NCBI RefSeq assembly: GCF_018130145.1
Contig: NZ_JAFCMB010000007.1
Coordinates: 124,001-188,000, forward strand
Length of the DNA stretch: 64,000 bases
Direction of reading: 5' to 3'
DNA from: Bradyrhizobium sp. AUGA SZCCT0176
GTDB lineage: Bacteria; Pseudomonadota; Alphaproteobacteria; Rhizobiales; Xanthobacteraceae
Shown: in pieces, positions 33,374 to 41,590 of the stretch
How positions within the stretch are numbered: the stretch's first letter is position 1
Layout: every line of letters begins with the position of its first letter
Notes under the pieces: generated by a model
What the model was told of the DNA's origin: nothing
Databases searched by the model: none
The model's input: the letters and a program-made list of their open reading frames with translations, nothing else
Made by a program: the position numbers and the translations under genes

Positions 33374-33585
33374 AACGATCTCCGAAACGGTGACTTTTCG
33401 TAGTCTGACAACGCGCGGAAGCCATAAAGGTTGGGCGCGGTTCCCGGAAGTTCGCCACGAGTCGGCCGCTTTTCCTATGCGTCTTTGGGATAGGTCCGGA
33501 ATCATACGGGCTACCGCCGCGGCAAGGCGCCCGGCAGATTTGGCGAGGCTGCCGCCGGATCGGTCAGGGGGGATGAGAGCCGATC

Positions 33586-34554
33586 CTACGCCTTGATGTT
33601 GTTCTCGCGCACGACTTTGCCCCAGGCGCTGACCTGTTTGGCGAAGAACGTGCCGAAATCCTTGGCGTCGGCCAGCAGCAGCGACATCTGCTGCGTTTCG
33701 CGCAGCTGCGCCGCGACCGCCGGCTCGCTCAGAATTTCGCGGACCGGCTTTGCGAGGCCATCGATGACATCAGGCGGCGTACCCTTGGGCGCAAAAATGC
33801 CCCACCAGGCCAGCGTCTCGGAATCGGGGTAGCCGGCTTCGATTCCCGTCTGCGTGTCTGGCAGCGAGGCCATCCGCTCGCGCCCCAGCTGCAGGATGGG
33901 GCGAAGCGTATTGGTCCCCAGCTGCGCCATGATCAGCGCCGCCGATCCCGCGATCAGGTCGACGTGTCCGCCGAGCACGTCGTTCATGGCCGGTCCGCCG
34001 CCGCGATAGGGCACATGCGTGATTTCCACGCCGGCCTGCTTCGCCAGCATCGTCATCGCGAGATGGCCGAGCGTGCCGATGCCGACGGATGCGTATTTGA
34101 TCGAGCCGGGCTCCTTTTTCGACGCTGCAACGATATCGGCAAAGGTCTTGAACGGCCGGCTGGCGTTCGCCGCGATCACATAGGGCGCTGTGCCGACGAG
34201 GAACACCGGCATCAGATCCTGCTCGACGTCGACCTGCGGCTTTTCGAGAATGGCCGGGATCACCGCGTGAGAATCGAAGGTCACGAGAAACGACGAACCG
34301 TCAGGCGGGCTCTTGGCCACCTGCGCCGCGCCGAGCGAACCGGCGGCGCCCGACTTGTTCTCCACCAGCACGATACGGCCGAGCTTGGTCTGCAAGTGAG
34401 ACTGCAGCAGCCGCGCCAGCGCGTCGGTGGAGCCTCCCGGCGGAAATGGCACCACCAGCGTCATGTTCTTCGCCGCTTGCGCCAAGGCCAGCGACGGCGC
34501 GAAGGTGAATGCGGCCGACGCCGCCAGCATGGTACGTCGCGTGATCCTCTTCAT
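33586..34554 (-). CDS. Bug/TctC-family solute-binding protein
   Basis: A 322-residue periplasmic binding protein of the tripartite tricarboxylate transporter (Bug) family. A Tat-like or Sec signal (RITRRTMLAASAAF, cleavage near ALA-QA) is followed by the family opening LVVPFPPGGSTDALARLL and the ligand-binding GGGPAMNDVLGGHVD segment. No TctA/TctB membrane genes are nearby; such orphans are common in this family. It heads the opposite end of an operon with a cupin and an RraA-type protein, so the ligand may be a small carboxylate used by those enzymes. A strong SD (GGGGGAG) precedes the ATG. Confidence 0.9.
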   Translation of the reverse strand: MKRITRRTMLAASAAFTFAPSLALAQAAKNMTLVVPFPPGGSTDALARLLQSHLQTKLGRIVLVENKSGAAGSLGAAQVAKSPPDGSSFLVTFDSHAVIPAILEKPQVDVEQDLMPVFLVGTAPYVIAANASRPFKTFADIVAASKKEPGSIKYASVGIGTLGHLAMTMLAKQAGVEITHVPYRGGGPAMNDVLGGHVDLIAGSAALIMAQLGTNTLRPILQLGRERMASLPDTQTGIEAGYPDSETLAWWGIFAPKGTPPDVIDGLAKPVREILSEPAVAAQLRETQQMSLLLADAKDFGTFFAKQVSAWGKVVRENNIKA

Positions 34555-34600
34555 TTCTCTCCCCCTGATTGTTCCTGCGGTTGTTTTTTGTTTCGCAGAG

Positions 34601-34972
34601 CTATTGATTGCCGAAACCCGATCCCGGCTTTTTGTATTCCGGCCGCGGCGGACTGAAGATATCGAGCACGCGGGCGCCCTCCGGCCCGGCGCGCATGGTG
34701 TGCGGCACGTTTCCCGGCGTGCGCCAGAAATCGCCCTTCTTCACCGTGATTTCCTCATCGCCCTGCACCCGCACGGCCGAACCTTCGAGCAGCACGCCCC
34801 ATTGCTCCTCGGGGTGATGATGCAGGGTGCCTTGCGAATGCGGCGCCAGCGTCACCACCGACAGCATGGCCTGCTCGCCGGCGAAGATGCGCGTGGTGAG
34901 ACCCGGCGCGAGATCGCGAAACAGGCCGTCATCCGGGTTGTCCAGATTGTGAAACTCGTCCCTCTGACTCAT
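34601..34972 (-). CDS. cupin domain protein
   Basis: A 123-residue single cupin. Motif 1 reads GTLHHHPEEQWGVLLEG (His, His, Glu) and motif 2 reads FWRTPGNVPHTMRAG, so the metal site appears complete. It lies 46 bases upstream of the Bug-type gene and 46 bases downstream of the RraA-type gene, all on the same strand, with GAGGAAG as ribosome binding site. Enzymes with this fold include isomerases and dioxygenases; the reaction is unknown. Confidence 0.78.
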   Translation of the reverse strand: MSQRDEFHNLDNPDDGLFRDLAPGLTTRIFAGEQAMLSVVTLAPHSQGTLHHHPEEQWGVLLEGSAVRVQGDEEITVKKGDFWRTPGNVPHTMRAGPEGARVLDIFSPPRPEYKKPGSGFGNQ

Positions 34973-35018
34973 CGTCGCTTCCTCAACGTCAGTTGTCCCA
35001 ATGTCCGTTGCGTCTCGA

Positions 35019-35657
35019 TCATGATTTGCCGTAGGAGCCCTGATAGCGGCCTTCGAGGATCGCCACCAACGTTTCCTCTTCTCGCTTGGTCTGGGCGCGC
35101 ACCGCCTCGAGCAACGAGGGTGCGATCGCGGCCGGAAAGGACACCACGCCGTCCTCGTCCCCCACCACGATATCGCCCGGCGATATCACCGAGCCGCCGA
35201 TCGAGACCGGCACGTTGATTTCGCCGGGGCCGCTCTTGTAGGGGCCGCGGTGAATGACCGAGCGGGCAAAGCATGGAAAGTCGGACGCGGCAAACGCGGC
35301 GACGTCGCGGATCGCGCCGTCGATCACATAGCCGGCAGCGCCACGATACTCGGCAATGGTCTTCATGATCTCGCCGACCAGCGCCCTGCTCTCGTCGCCG
35401 CCGCCATCGACCACGATCACGTCGCCGGGTCCAACCAGCTCAAGCGCCTTGTGAATGGCCAGATTGTCGCCCGGCCGGGTGCGGACGGTAAAGGCAACGC
35501 CCACCAGCCTGCCGCTGCGATGGAACGGCCGCAGCCCCACGGCGCCCGGCAGCCGGGCAAGGTTGTCGCTGATGATCGATGTCGACGCGCTCCTGAATGC
35601 CTCGATCAACTCAGACGCCGGCTTTGGCACGCTATCCATGGCAATGGTGACGCTCAT
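35019..35657 (-). CDS. RraA-like protein / 4-hydroxy-4-methyl-2-oxoglutarate aldolase family
   Basis: A 212-residue protein of the RraA family. The conserved segments are SDNLARLPGAVGLRPFHRSGRLVG, the DVIVVDGGGDESRALVGEIM region and the GYVIDGAIRDV motif with Arg-Asp, which bind substrate and Mg2+ in class II pyruvate aldolases (HMG/CHA aldolase). Because it sits with a solute-binding protein and a cupin, an aldolase role in carboxylate catabolism is more likely than inhibition of RNase E. The start at 35657 (MSVTIAM) has GGGAA upstream; an earlier ATG would add 23 unrelated residues. It is the first gene of the three-gene operon. Confidence 0.85.
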   Translation of the reverse strand: MSVTIAMDSVPKPASELIEAFRSASTSIISDNLARLPGAVGLRPFHRSGRLVGVAFTVRTRPGDNLAIHKALELVGPGDVIVVDGGGDESRALVGEIMKTIAEYRGAAGYVIDGAIRDVAAFAASDFPCFARSVIHRGPYKSGPGEINVPVSIGGSVISPGDIVVGDEDGVVSFPAAIAPSLLEAVRAQTKREEETLVAILEGRYQGSYGKS

Positions 35658-36182
35658 GCAGTTGGTTTCCCTGATGCTTCTTCTTGTTCGCGGACATCTT
35701 TGATAGCGCCAAACCCGGGCAATCAAATACCTTTTTGCACAGATTGATATGCCAAAATTCTATTCCATTGGGCTGTATTGGAATCGGGATCGCGTGAGCT
35801 CGCCGGGAAATCGGCGGCCGGTCGAACGGATTTTCATCAGATGTGAGCTCGCGCCCCTTCGTTGTGCACGCTGTTCGGCGAAACCGCACCGGACCCGCAC
35901 AGGGAATAAATGGCAAAGTCCTGCCACAATGCGTCAACAGGCTGACTGCGGCGGAAGCCGCCTCCGACCGGCTTCCGCCCAATTGGGTCCAAACCCCTTT
36001 CGCGTTGAATTTCCAGAATAAATTCCAATGAACCGCCGGTGGGTTCCATCATTCACAGGCAAGAAATCAGCGCTGGAAAATCGCCGGGTTCCGGGGGTGA
36101 CAAGGCCTCTCAAAATGGCGACAATCGGTTTAATCCATGACCGCAAATCAACTTTGGAACTCACGTTGAGGAAACTTCGTCC
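35658..36182. other. divergent intergenic region, no gene supported
   Basis: 525 bases between two divergent genes, less GC-rich than the surroundings. Short frames exist on both strands, but none has a ribosome binding site with a plausible product. It must contain the promoters of the RraA operon and of the exported 199-residue protein; I could not fix them. Confidence 0.5.
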
Positions 36183-36782
36183 GTGATTGCGTTACCATCA
36201 TCGCTGCTCGCTATCGCAGCCGTCGCCGGCCTCGTCGTGCTGAGCCCGGTGCATGCGCATGCGCAGTGGTGGCGCGGCACGCCGGTCGACTTCGAATCTT
36301 GCGCTGACGCCGCCGAGAAGGCGAAGACCAAGGAAGACAAGACGTCAGCGCTTGCCGAATGCAACGCGAAGTTCGCCGGCCGCCGCAAGCCTGGCGGCGG
36401 CTACACCTATTACGACTTCATGCAGGACCGAACCTTCGACATCGCGGGGCCCAACCCGACGCCGGAAGAGCAGAAGAAGATCGACCAGCAATATACCGCC
36501 TATCTGGAAAGCCAGCGCCGCAGCAGCATCGCGGCGGCCTTCACGGCCAAACAACAGCAGCAGCAACCGGAACCGCAACGCGACGTGCAGCAGGTGGCGC
36601 TGCGAACCGAGGTCGAAAAAATCCCGGTGCCGGTGGCAAGCCCGGTCAAGCAGGCCGCGCGCATCAAGGCTTCCAACTGCGCAAAAAATTCCTTCTCCTG
36701 CGAATGGCCGCGACTGTCGCAAAGCATCGACGATTTGAAGAAGCTGTTCAACCCGCCGCCGGCCAAGCCGAAGCGGGGCTGA
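36183..36782 (+). CDS. exported hypothetical protein with Gln-rich linker (199 aa)
   Basis: A 199-residue periplasmic or secreted protein. The signal peptide covers about 1-27 (cleavage near HAHA-QW). The mature part has four Cys (for example ESCADAAEKAK, AECNAKF and NCAKNSFSCEW), likely forming disulphides, a Gln-rich linker (QQQQQPEPQ, about 124-132) and a Pro/Lys-rich end. The family is not recognised. It has a GTG start with GAGGAA nine bases upstream. A family A repeat follows the stop. Confidence 0.65.
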   Translation: MIALPSSLLAIAAVAGLVVLSPVHAHAQWWRGTPVDFESCADAAEKAKTKEDKTSALAECNAKFAGRRKPGGGYTYYDFMQDRTFDIAGPNPTPEEQKKIDQQYTAYLESQRRSSIAAAFTAKQQQQQPEPQRDVQQVALRTEVEKIPVPVASPVKQAARIKASNCAKNSFSCEWPRLSQSIDDLKKLFNPPPAKPKRG

Positions 36783-36790
36783 TTTCTTCC

Positions 36791-36965
36791 GTCGTCCCGG
36801 CATAGTTTCTTTCGTCGTCCCGGCGAAGGCCGGGACCCATACGCCGCGGCCCATCGGCAAGGGCTCTGGCGTTAGATGCCTTATAAAACAATCATGGCCG
36901 CGGCGTATGGGTCCCCCGATGCGCAATTGCGCATCTGAGATCGCGCTGCGCTTGTCCGGGACGAC
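36791..36965. repeat. dispersed repeat family A, copy 1 (composite palindromic element)
   Basis: Contains two GTCGTCCCGGC-type hairpins at the left, then an ACCCATACGCCGCGGCC segment and its inverted partner on the right. It also has an 18-base palindrome GATGCGCAATTGCGCATC (36918-36935) and ends in TCCGGGACGAC. It fills the space between convergent genes ending at 36782 and 37002. Confidence 0.8.
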
Positions 36966-37001
36966 AACATCAATCCGCAATCACGATCGCATCAGCATCA
37001 A

Positions 37002-37214
37002 TCAATTCGCTGGCGCGCGCTTGCTGCGGCGCGGCGGCTTCATCACTGGCGCGACCGGTCTATGGGCCCGCGCCGCGGCCGCCCGCTGCTCCTGCAGCCG
37101 CGCCTCATAGCCCGGCGACGGCGTCGCAACGGGCGGCACGGCATACGCGGGAAGCACGGATAGCCAGCCAAGAAAGGCGGCGATCGCCAGAGGGGCTGTT
37201 CGTGTCGGTTTCAT
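37002..37214 (-). CDS. small exported protein (70 aa)
   Basis: A 70-residue protein with a clear signal peptide (hydrophobic 8-22, cleavage near AYA-VP). The mature end is short, Pro/Arg/Ala-rich and basic (PPRRSKRAPAN). The mature peptide is only about 45 residues and looks disordered. GGGAGA lies seven bases before the ATG, which supports translation. The family is not recognised. Confidence 0.6.
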   Translation of the reverse strand: MKPTRTAPLAIAAFLGWLSVLPAYAVPPVATPSPGYEARLQEQRAAAARAHRPVAPVMKPPRRSKRAPAN

Positions 37215-37287
37215 GCCGCTTCTCCCAGTGAACGCTCCCAGGCAAAACTCGCGCAGCACCGGCGCCATTTCAAGGCAACCGACAACT

Positions 37288-38289
37288 TCAGCTGCGGACC
37301 TGATCCGGTGTCAGCCCCGGCGAACCCTGGCCGGCGGCCTCGGCTTTGCGGATCAGTTCGACGACCCGGCGCGACAGCGGCACGTCCAGCCCGCGCCGCT
37401 CGGCGATCTCGGTGATGACGCCCTGAAAATAATCGATCTCGGTGCGGCGGCCGCGTTGCAGATCTTCCCACATCGAGGAGCGCGCTTCGGGATCGATCTT
37501 CATCGTCCGTCCCAGCACAGCTTCGAACATCATATCCGGCAAACGCAGTAAATGCGGCATCCAGCCCGGCGGCAGCGGCGTCGGCGAAACCGGCTTGATG
37601 CCCTCTGCGCGCATCGCCGCCAATCCTTCCGTCACCTGGTCGGCAAACAACCGCCGCCAGGGCCGTTGCGCAAGTTGGCGGCGCAGCGGCAAATCGGCCA
37701 GCGCATTGAGCGCGTTGTTGAGATTGAGCAGCAGCTTGCCCCATTGCACGCCATCGATATTGCCGGTCGGGCGCATGTTCAGTCCGGGCACCGAAAGCTT
37801 TTCGGCGGTACCGGCGGCGTCCTGTTCGATCACGATGTCGCCCGACGTCGCGCGATGAAACCGCCCCTCGCCTGCCGTGATCACATTGAACGGCACCATG
37901 CCGCCGAGCACGCGCCGGCCGGGCAAGCGATTGCGCAGCACCGCAACATTGCCGACGCCGTTCTGCAGGCTGACGACAATGACATCTGATGGAGCGTGCC
38001 GTGCGATGATATCCGCCATGTCAGCGGTATCGGCGCTTTTGACTGACACCAGCACCACGCCGGCATCCCCAAGGATTGCGGGATTATCCGACAGCGTGAG
38101 CTTCCTGGCATCAAGCGTTTGATCGAAGCCTTCAAAGCTCGTCGGCCGCAGGCCTTTGGCCTCGATCTCGGCGATCACGCGCGGGCGTGCCAGCAAGGCG
38201 ACACGGCGGCCGCCGGCCGCCAGCATGCCGCCGACGAAGCAGCCGATGCTGCCCGCGCCCGCCACGCCAATCGTTCGGCCTGCGTTCAT
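37288..38289 (-). CDS. 2-dehydropantoate 2-reductase family protein (ApbA/PanE-like)
   Basis: A 333-residue NADPH-dependent reductase of the ketopantoate reductase family. The N-terminal Rossmann motif GAGSIGCFVGG is at the start, and the VKSADTADMADII and SLQNGVGN segments are typical. The C-terminal helical domain has the WGKLLLNLNNALNAL motif with the catalytic Lys. It may make pantoate for CoA synthesis, but several paralogues exist in these genomes, so the physiological substrate is uncertain. The ATG at 38289 with GAGG upstream is preferred over a TTG six bases earlier. Confidence 0.88.
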   Translation of the reverse strand: MNAGRTIGVAGAGSIGCFVGGMLAAGGRRVALLARPRVIAEIEAKGLRPTSFEGFDQTLDARKLTLSDNPAILGDAGVVLVSVKSADTADMADIIARHAPSDVIVVSLQNGVGNVAVLRNRLPGRRVLGGMVPFNVITAGEGRFHRATSGDIVIEQDAAGTAEKLSVPGLNMRPTGNIDGVQWGKLLLNLNNALNALADLPLRRQLAQRPWRRLFADQVTEGLAAMRAEGIKPVSPTPLPPGWMPHLLRLPDMMFEAVLGRTMKIDPEARSSMWEDLQRGRRTEIDYFQGVITEIAERRGLDVPLSRRVVELIRKAEAAGQGSPGLTPDQVRS

Positions 38290-38440
38290 CTTCAATTGCC
38301 TCTATTTTGCCGGCCGTTCGATAGCAGAACCGGCGCCCGGTGCCTATCGAAGGCGCAAACGCTTATCCGGGCGCGCCTTGTAACCGTCATGGGCCACCGT
38401 TATGTTTCGCCCGGGGGCTGACACGCTGCAGGAGACTACC

Positions 38441-39043
38441 ATGGGTTTACTCGACATACTCAACGGCATGCAGAACGGCCCGCGCGGCCCCGGCAACCCG
38501 AACGCGCAATCGGACAGCAAGGAGGGCATGTCGCCGATGACCATGGCGATCCTGGCTCTGCTGGCCTGGAAAGCCATGAAACATTTCGGCGGCAGTCAGC
38601 CCGGTGCAGCGCCCTCGGCGCCTTCTGCCCCGCCGAAACTGCCCGGTAACGTGACTGCGGGCCTGCCCGGCGGCTTAGGTGGTGCTTTGGGCGGAGGCGG
38701 CCTCAGCGATCTGATGAAGGGCGGCCTCGGCGGCTTGCTCGCCGGCGGCGCCGCCGGCAGCATCCTCAGTGGCGGTCTCGGCGACCTGCTCAAGCAGTTT
38801 CAGGAGAAGGGCCAGGGCGACGCGGCGAGTTCATGGGTCAGCAACGGCCCCAACAAGGAGATCGCACCGGGCGATCTCGCCAGTGCGCTCGGCGCCGACC
38901 AGATCGAATCGCTGTCCTCGCAGACCGGTATGTCGCGCGATGATCTGCTGCAGGGTCTCAGCCAGTATCTGCCCGACGTGATCAATCACCTGACGCCGGA
39001 CGGAAGGCTGCCGGACGAGAACGAAATCTCAGGCCGGCTTTGA
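38441..39043 (+). CDS. YidB family (DUF937-type) protein
   Basis: A 200-residue protein of the YidB family. The N-terminus MGLLDILNGMQNGPRGP resembles YidB. A hydrophobic stretch at about 32-42 is followed by a long Gly-rich segment with repeated GGL/GGLG units. The C-terminal YidB domain contains SWVSNGPNKEIAPGDLASALGADQIESLS and MSRDDLLQGLSQYLPDVINHLTPDGRLP. The function of the family is not established. SD AGGAGA lies six bases before the ATG. A GlsB-like gene follows 58 bases later. Confidence 0.88.
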   Translation: MGLLDILNGMQNGPRGPGNPNAQSDSKEGMSPMTMAILALLAWKAMKHFGGSQPGAAPSAPSAPPKLPGNVTAGLPGGLGGALGGGGLSDLMKGGLGGLLAGGAAGSILSGGLGDLLKQFQEKGQGDAASSWVSNGPNKEIAPGDLASALGADQIESLSSQTGMSRDDLLQGLSQYLPDVINHLTPDGRLPDENEISGRL

Positions 39044-39101
39044 TGCCGCGGCGCGCTCGCGCCGCATTCTCCCTCATAGAACATTGCAAAGGACCATCGC
39101 C

Positions 39102-39380
39102 ATGGGTGGCATTATCTGGGTCATCGTCGTCGGCTTTGTCGCCGGAATTATCGCGCGCCTGCTTTCGCCCGGCCCCAACAATCCGAGCGGCTTCATCCTG
39201 ACCACGGTGCTCGGCATCGCCGGCGCGTTTCTCGCAACCTTCATCGGCCAGGCGATGGGCTATTACAGTGCCAGTCAGGGCGCCGGCTTCGTCACCGCCA
39301 CCATCGGCGCGCTGATCGTGCTGTTCATCTGGAACCGGCTGGTGGCCAGCCGCGTGATTTCGGATCCGGGTAATCGGTAA
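39102..39380 (+). CDS. GlsB/YeaQ/YmgE family stress-associated membrane protein
   Basis: A 92-residue inner-membrane protein with three hydrophobic helices (about 3-18, 30-50, 62-80) and the family signature GFVAGIIARLLSPGPNNPSGF. Such proteins are linked to general stress responses, but their molecular action is unknown. AAGGA lies nine bases before the ATG. The gene ends with a perfect family A hairpin between it and the convergent SDR gene. Confidence 0.9.
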   Translation: MGGIIWVIVVGFVAGIIARLLSPGPNNPSGFILTTVLGIAGAFLATFIGQAMGYYSASQGAGFVTATIGALIVLFIWNRLVASRVISDPGNR

Positions 39381-39387
39381 CTATCCC

Positions 39388-39413
39388 GTCGTCCCGGCGA
39401 ACGCCGGGACGAC
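39388..39413. repeat. family A hairpin, copy 2; probable bidirectional terminator
   Basis: Perfect palindrome with arms GTCGTCCCGGCG and CGCCGGGACGAC around AA. It is the minimal form of repeat family A and lies exactly between two convergent stop codons (39380 and 39431), where it could end transcription from both sides. Confidence 0.75.
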
Positions 39414-39430
39414 GAATAATTGCACGAGCC

Positions 39431-40213
39431 TCACAAAACCAAATGCATCCCCGCATCCATGCGCACGAACTCGCCGGTCATCTGTCCCGACGCCGGCGAG
39501 GCGAGGAAGCAGACGAGCTGCGCGATATCGTCAGCCGTTGAGGCCGTCTTCAGCGGCACCTTCGCAATCACCGAATCCCGCACCGCCTTGGCGCCAGCCT
39601 CGCCACGACCCTTGGTGAACCAGGGCGTGTCGATGTAGCCCGGGCATACCGTATTGACGCGGATCAACGGCGCCAATGCGCGCCCCAGCGATTGCGTCAT
39701 GGTGTTGAGCGCGCCCTTGCTCGCGGCATAGGCGACCGACGAGCCGCCGCCGGAAATGCCGGCCACCGACGACACGTTGACCACGGCGGACGCCCGCCCG
39801 GAGGCCTTGGCGCCCGCTTCAAGCTGCGCACGCGCGGCGCGGATCATCTGGAACGGGCCGATGGTGTTGACGGCATAGATACGCTGGAAATCTTCCGCCG
39901 TCAGATCATCCATCTTGTCGTGCGGCACATGCTTGGTGGTGCCGGCATTATTGACGAGGACGTCAAGCCGTCCCCAGGATGCGGCAGCCGCGGCGATCTT
40001 CTTGCAATCCTCGTCGCGCGAGACGTCGCCCTGCACCACGATGACTTCGGCGCCCGCCGTGCGGCAGAGGTCAGCGGTCGCTTCGGCCTCGGCCTTGCTG
40101 TTGGAATAATTGACGACGATACGCGCACCGCCCTTGGCCAGAATGGCCGCGGTCGCAGCCCCAAGGCCGGATGCCGAACCCGTTATGATCGCGCACAAAC
40201 CATCCTTCGACAT
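39431..40213 (-). CDS. SDR family oxidoreductase
   Basis: A 260-residue short-chain dehydrogenase. The cofactor motif GSASGLGAA lies near the N-terminus, followed by VNNAG, a catalytic Ser (VVNVSSVAG) and YAASK (YxxxK). The end CPGYIDTPW and the TGEFVRMDAGMHLV finish are typical. Resembles 3-oxoacyl-ACP reductase/FabG-like members, so a 3-hydroxyacyl or alcohol substrate is possible. The ATG at 40213 (second of two close ATGs) is correctly spaced from GAGG. It is divergent from the acyl-CoA dehydrogenase genes and may act in the same pathway. Confidence 0.88.
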   Translation of the reverse strand: MSKDGLCAIITGSASGLGAATAAILAKGGARIVVNYSNSKAEAEATADLCRTAGAEVIVVQGDVSRDEDCKKIAAAAASWGRLDVLVNNAGTTKHVPHDKMDDLTAEDFQRIYAVNTIGPFQMIRAARAQLEAGAKASGRASAVVNVSSVAGISGGGSSVAYAASKGALNTMTQSLGRALAPLIRVNTVCPGYIDTPWFTKGRGEAGAKAVRDSVIAKVPLKTASTADDIAQLVCFLASPASGQMTGEFVRMDAGMHLVL

Positions 40214-40490
40214 CCGCATTTCCTCTTTTTGTTTTGAAACTTTGTTCGAACCTATTTCCGCGTCTACCATATCGCGCGGCAAAGCCCCTGCAAATCGGGG
40301 AAATCCGTTGCGCGGAATTTATTCTTCGCCTGTCGCTCCGCATGCCGCCGCCGCAGGCAGCCCTGCGGGCAGCGCTTGTCAGGGCTATGGCTTTTCCGCA
40401 TCATAAAGCGCAAGAAAAGACCGCACCTAAGCTTGGCGGAACAGCCGGGCCCAGTGCCAATAAGCTGTGCCAATCAAGATGAGGAACGCT

Positions 40491-41555
40491 GTGGCGGAGA
40501 GTGAGAACATCGTTGCCGAGACCGCGGAGAAGATCTTCGCCGATCTCGCCGACGCCCAAACCATCAATCGCGACAAGGACGGCGCGTGGAAGGCCCCGCT
40601 TTGGCAGGCGCTGAGCGAGTCCGGCCTGCCGCTGTCCTGGGTGCCGGAGGATTGCGGCGGTTCGGGCGCGAGTCTTGCCGAAGGCTTTTCCGTTCTCAGC
40701 GCCGCCGGACGTTTTGCGGTCGCGGTACCGCTGGCCGAAACCATGCTGGCGGGATGGCTGCTGGCGCAGGCGAAAATCTCCTCGCCCGACGGCGAAATGA
40801 CGGTCGCGCCCGCAAGCCCGAAAGACCGCATCACGCTCAACGCCGATGGCAGCCTGTCGGGTAAGGCCCGCGGCGTGCCGTTTGCGAAGGCCGCCAAGCA
40901 CATCGCGGTCGTCGCCGGCGATGCCAAGGGTCTCTCGATCGCGCTCGTTGAAGCCGCCAAGTGCCGGATCGATGCCGGCCTCGGCCTCGGCGGTGACCAC
41001 AGCGACACCGTGACCTTCGACAAGGCGCAGCCGATCACGACCCGGCCGGCGCCGAAAGGTTTTGAGCAAACCCATCTGATGCTGATGGGCGGCGTCGCCC
41101 GCTCCCTGCAGATCGCGGGCGCGCTGGAATCGATGCTGGAAATTTCCGTGCGCTATTCCAACGAGCGCGTCGCCTTCGAGAAGAAGATTTCGAAATTCCA
41201 GGCGGTGCAGCACAATTTGGCGCGGCTCGCGGGCGAGTCGGCAGCGGCGCTTGCCGCAGCGACCTCGGCCGCAGATGCCATCGCCAACGCCACTTCATTC
41301 AACGACGAAGTGTTCCTCGAAGCGGTATCGGCGAAAATCCGTTGCTCGGAAGCGGCCGAAAAGGGCGGCGGCATCGCCCATCAGGTGCATGGCGCGATCG
41401 GCTTCACTATCGAACACATCCTGCATCGCTACTCGCTGCGGGCGCTGGGATGGCGCGACGATTTCGGCTCCGAAAGCTACTGGGCGGTCGAGCTCGGCAA
41501 GCTCGTTGCCGTCAGAGGCGCCGATGAATTGTGGCCGCTGGTGGCCTCGCGCTGA
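40491..41555 (+). CDS. acyl-CoA dehydrogenase family protein (small partner)
   Basis: A 354-residue acyl-CoA dehydrogenase-fold protein. It keeps the general fold, with N-terminal helices, a short beta domain (DGEMTVAPASPKDRITLN) and a C-terminal helical domain with SNERVAFEKKISKFQAVQHNLA and the QVHGAIGFTIEHILHRYSLRA motif. The mid-domain is shorter than usual, as in one subunit of two-protein dehydrogenases (FadE28/FadE29-like, ChsE-like). The true partner is likely the next gene, 35 bases downstream. The GTG start at 40491 has GAGGAA upstream. It probably oxidises a CoA thioester of unusual shape. Confidence 0.85.
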   Translation: MAESENIVAETAEKIFADLADAQTINRDKDGAWKAPLWQALSESGLPLSWVPEDCGGSGASLAEGFSVLSAAGRFAVAVPLAETMLAGWLLAQAKISSPDGEMTVAPASPKDRITLNADGSLSGKARGVPFAKAAKHIAVVAGDAKGLSIALVEAAKCRIDAGLGLGGDHSDTVTFDKAQPITTRPAPKGFEQTHLMLMGGVARSLQIAGALESMLEISVRYSNERVAFEKKISKFQAVQHNLARLAGESAAALAAATSAADAIANATSFNDEVFLEAVSAKIRCSEAAEKGGGIAHQVHGAIGFTIEHILHRYSLRALGWRDDFGSESYWAVELGKLVAVRGADELWPLVASR

Positions 41556-41590
41556 TTTTTCATAACCGCTTGCCTGCATAGAGACGCACC

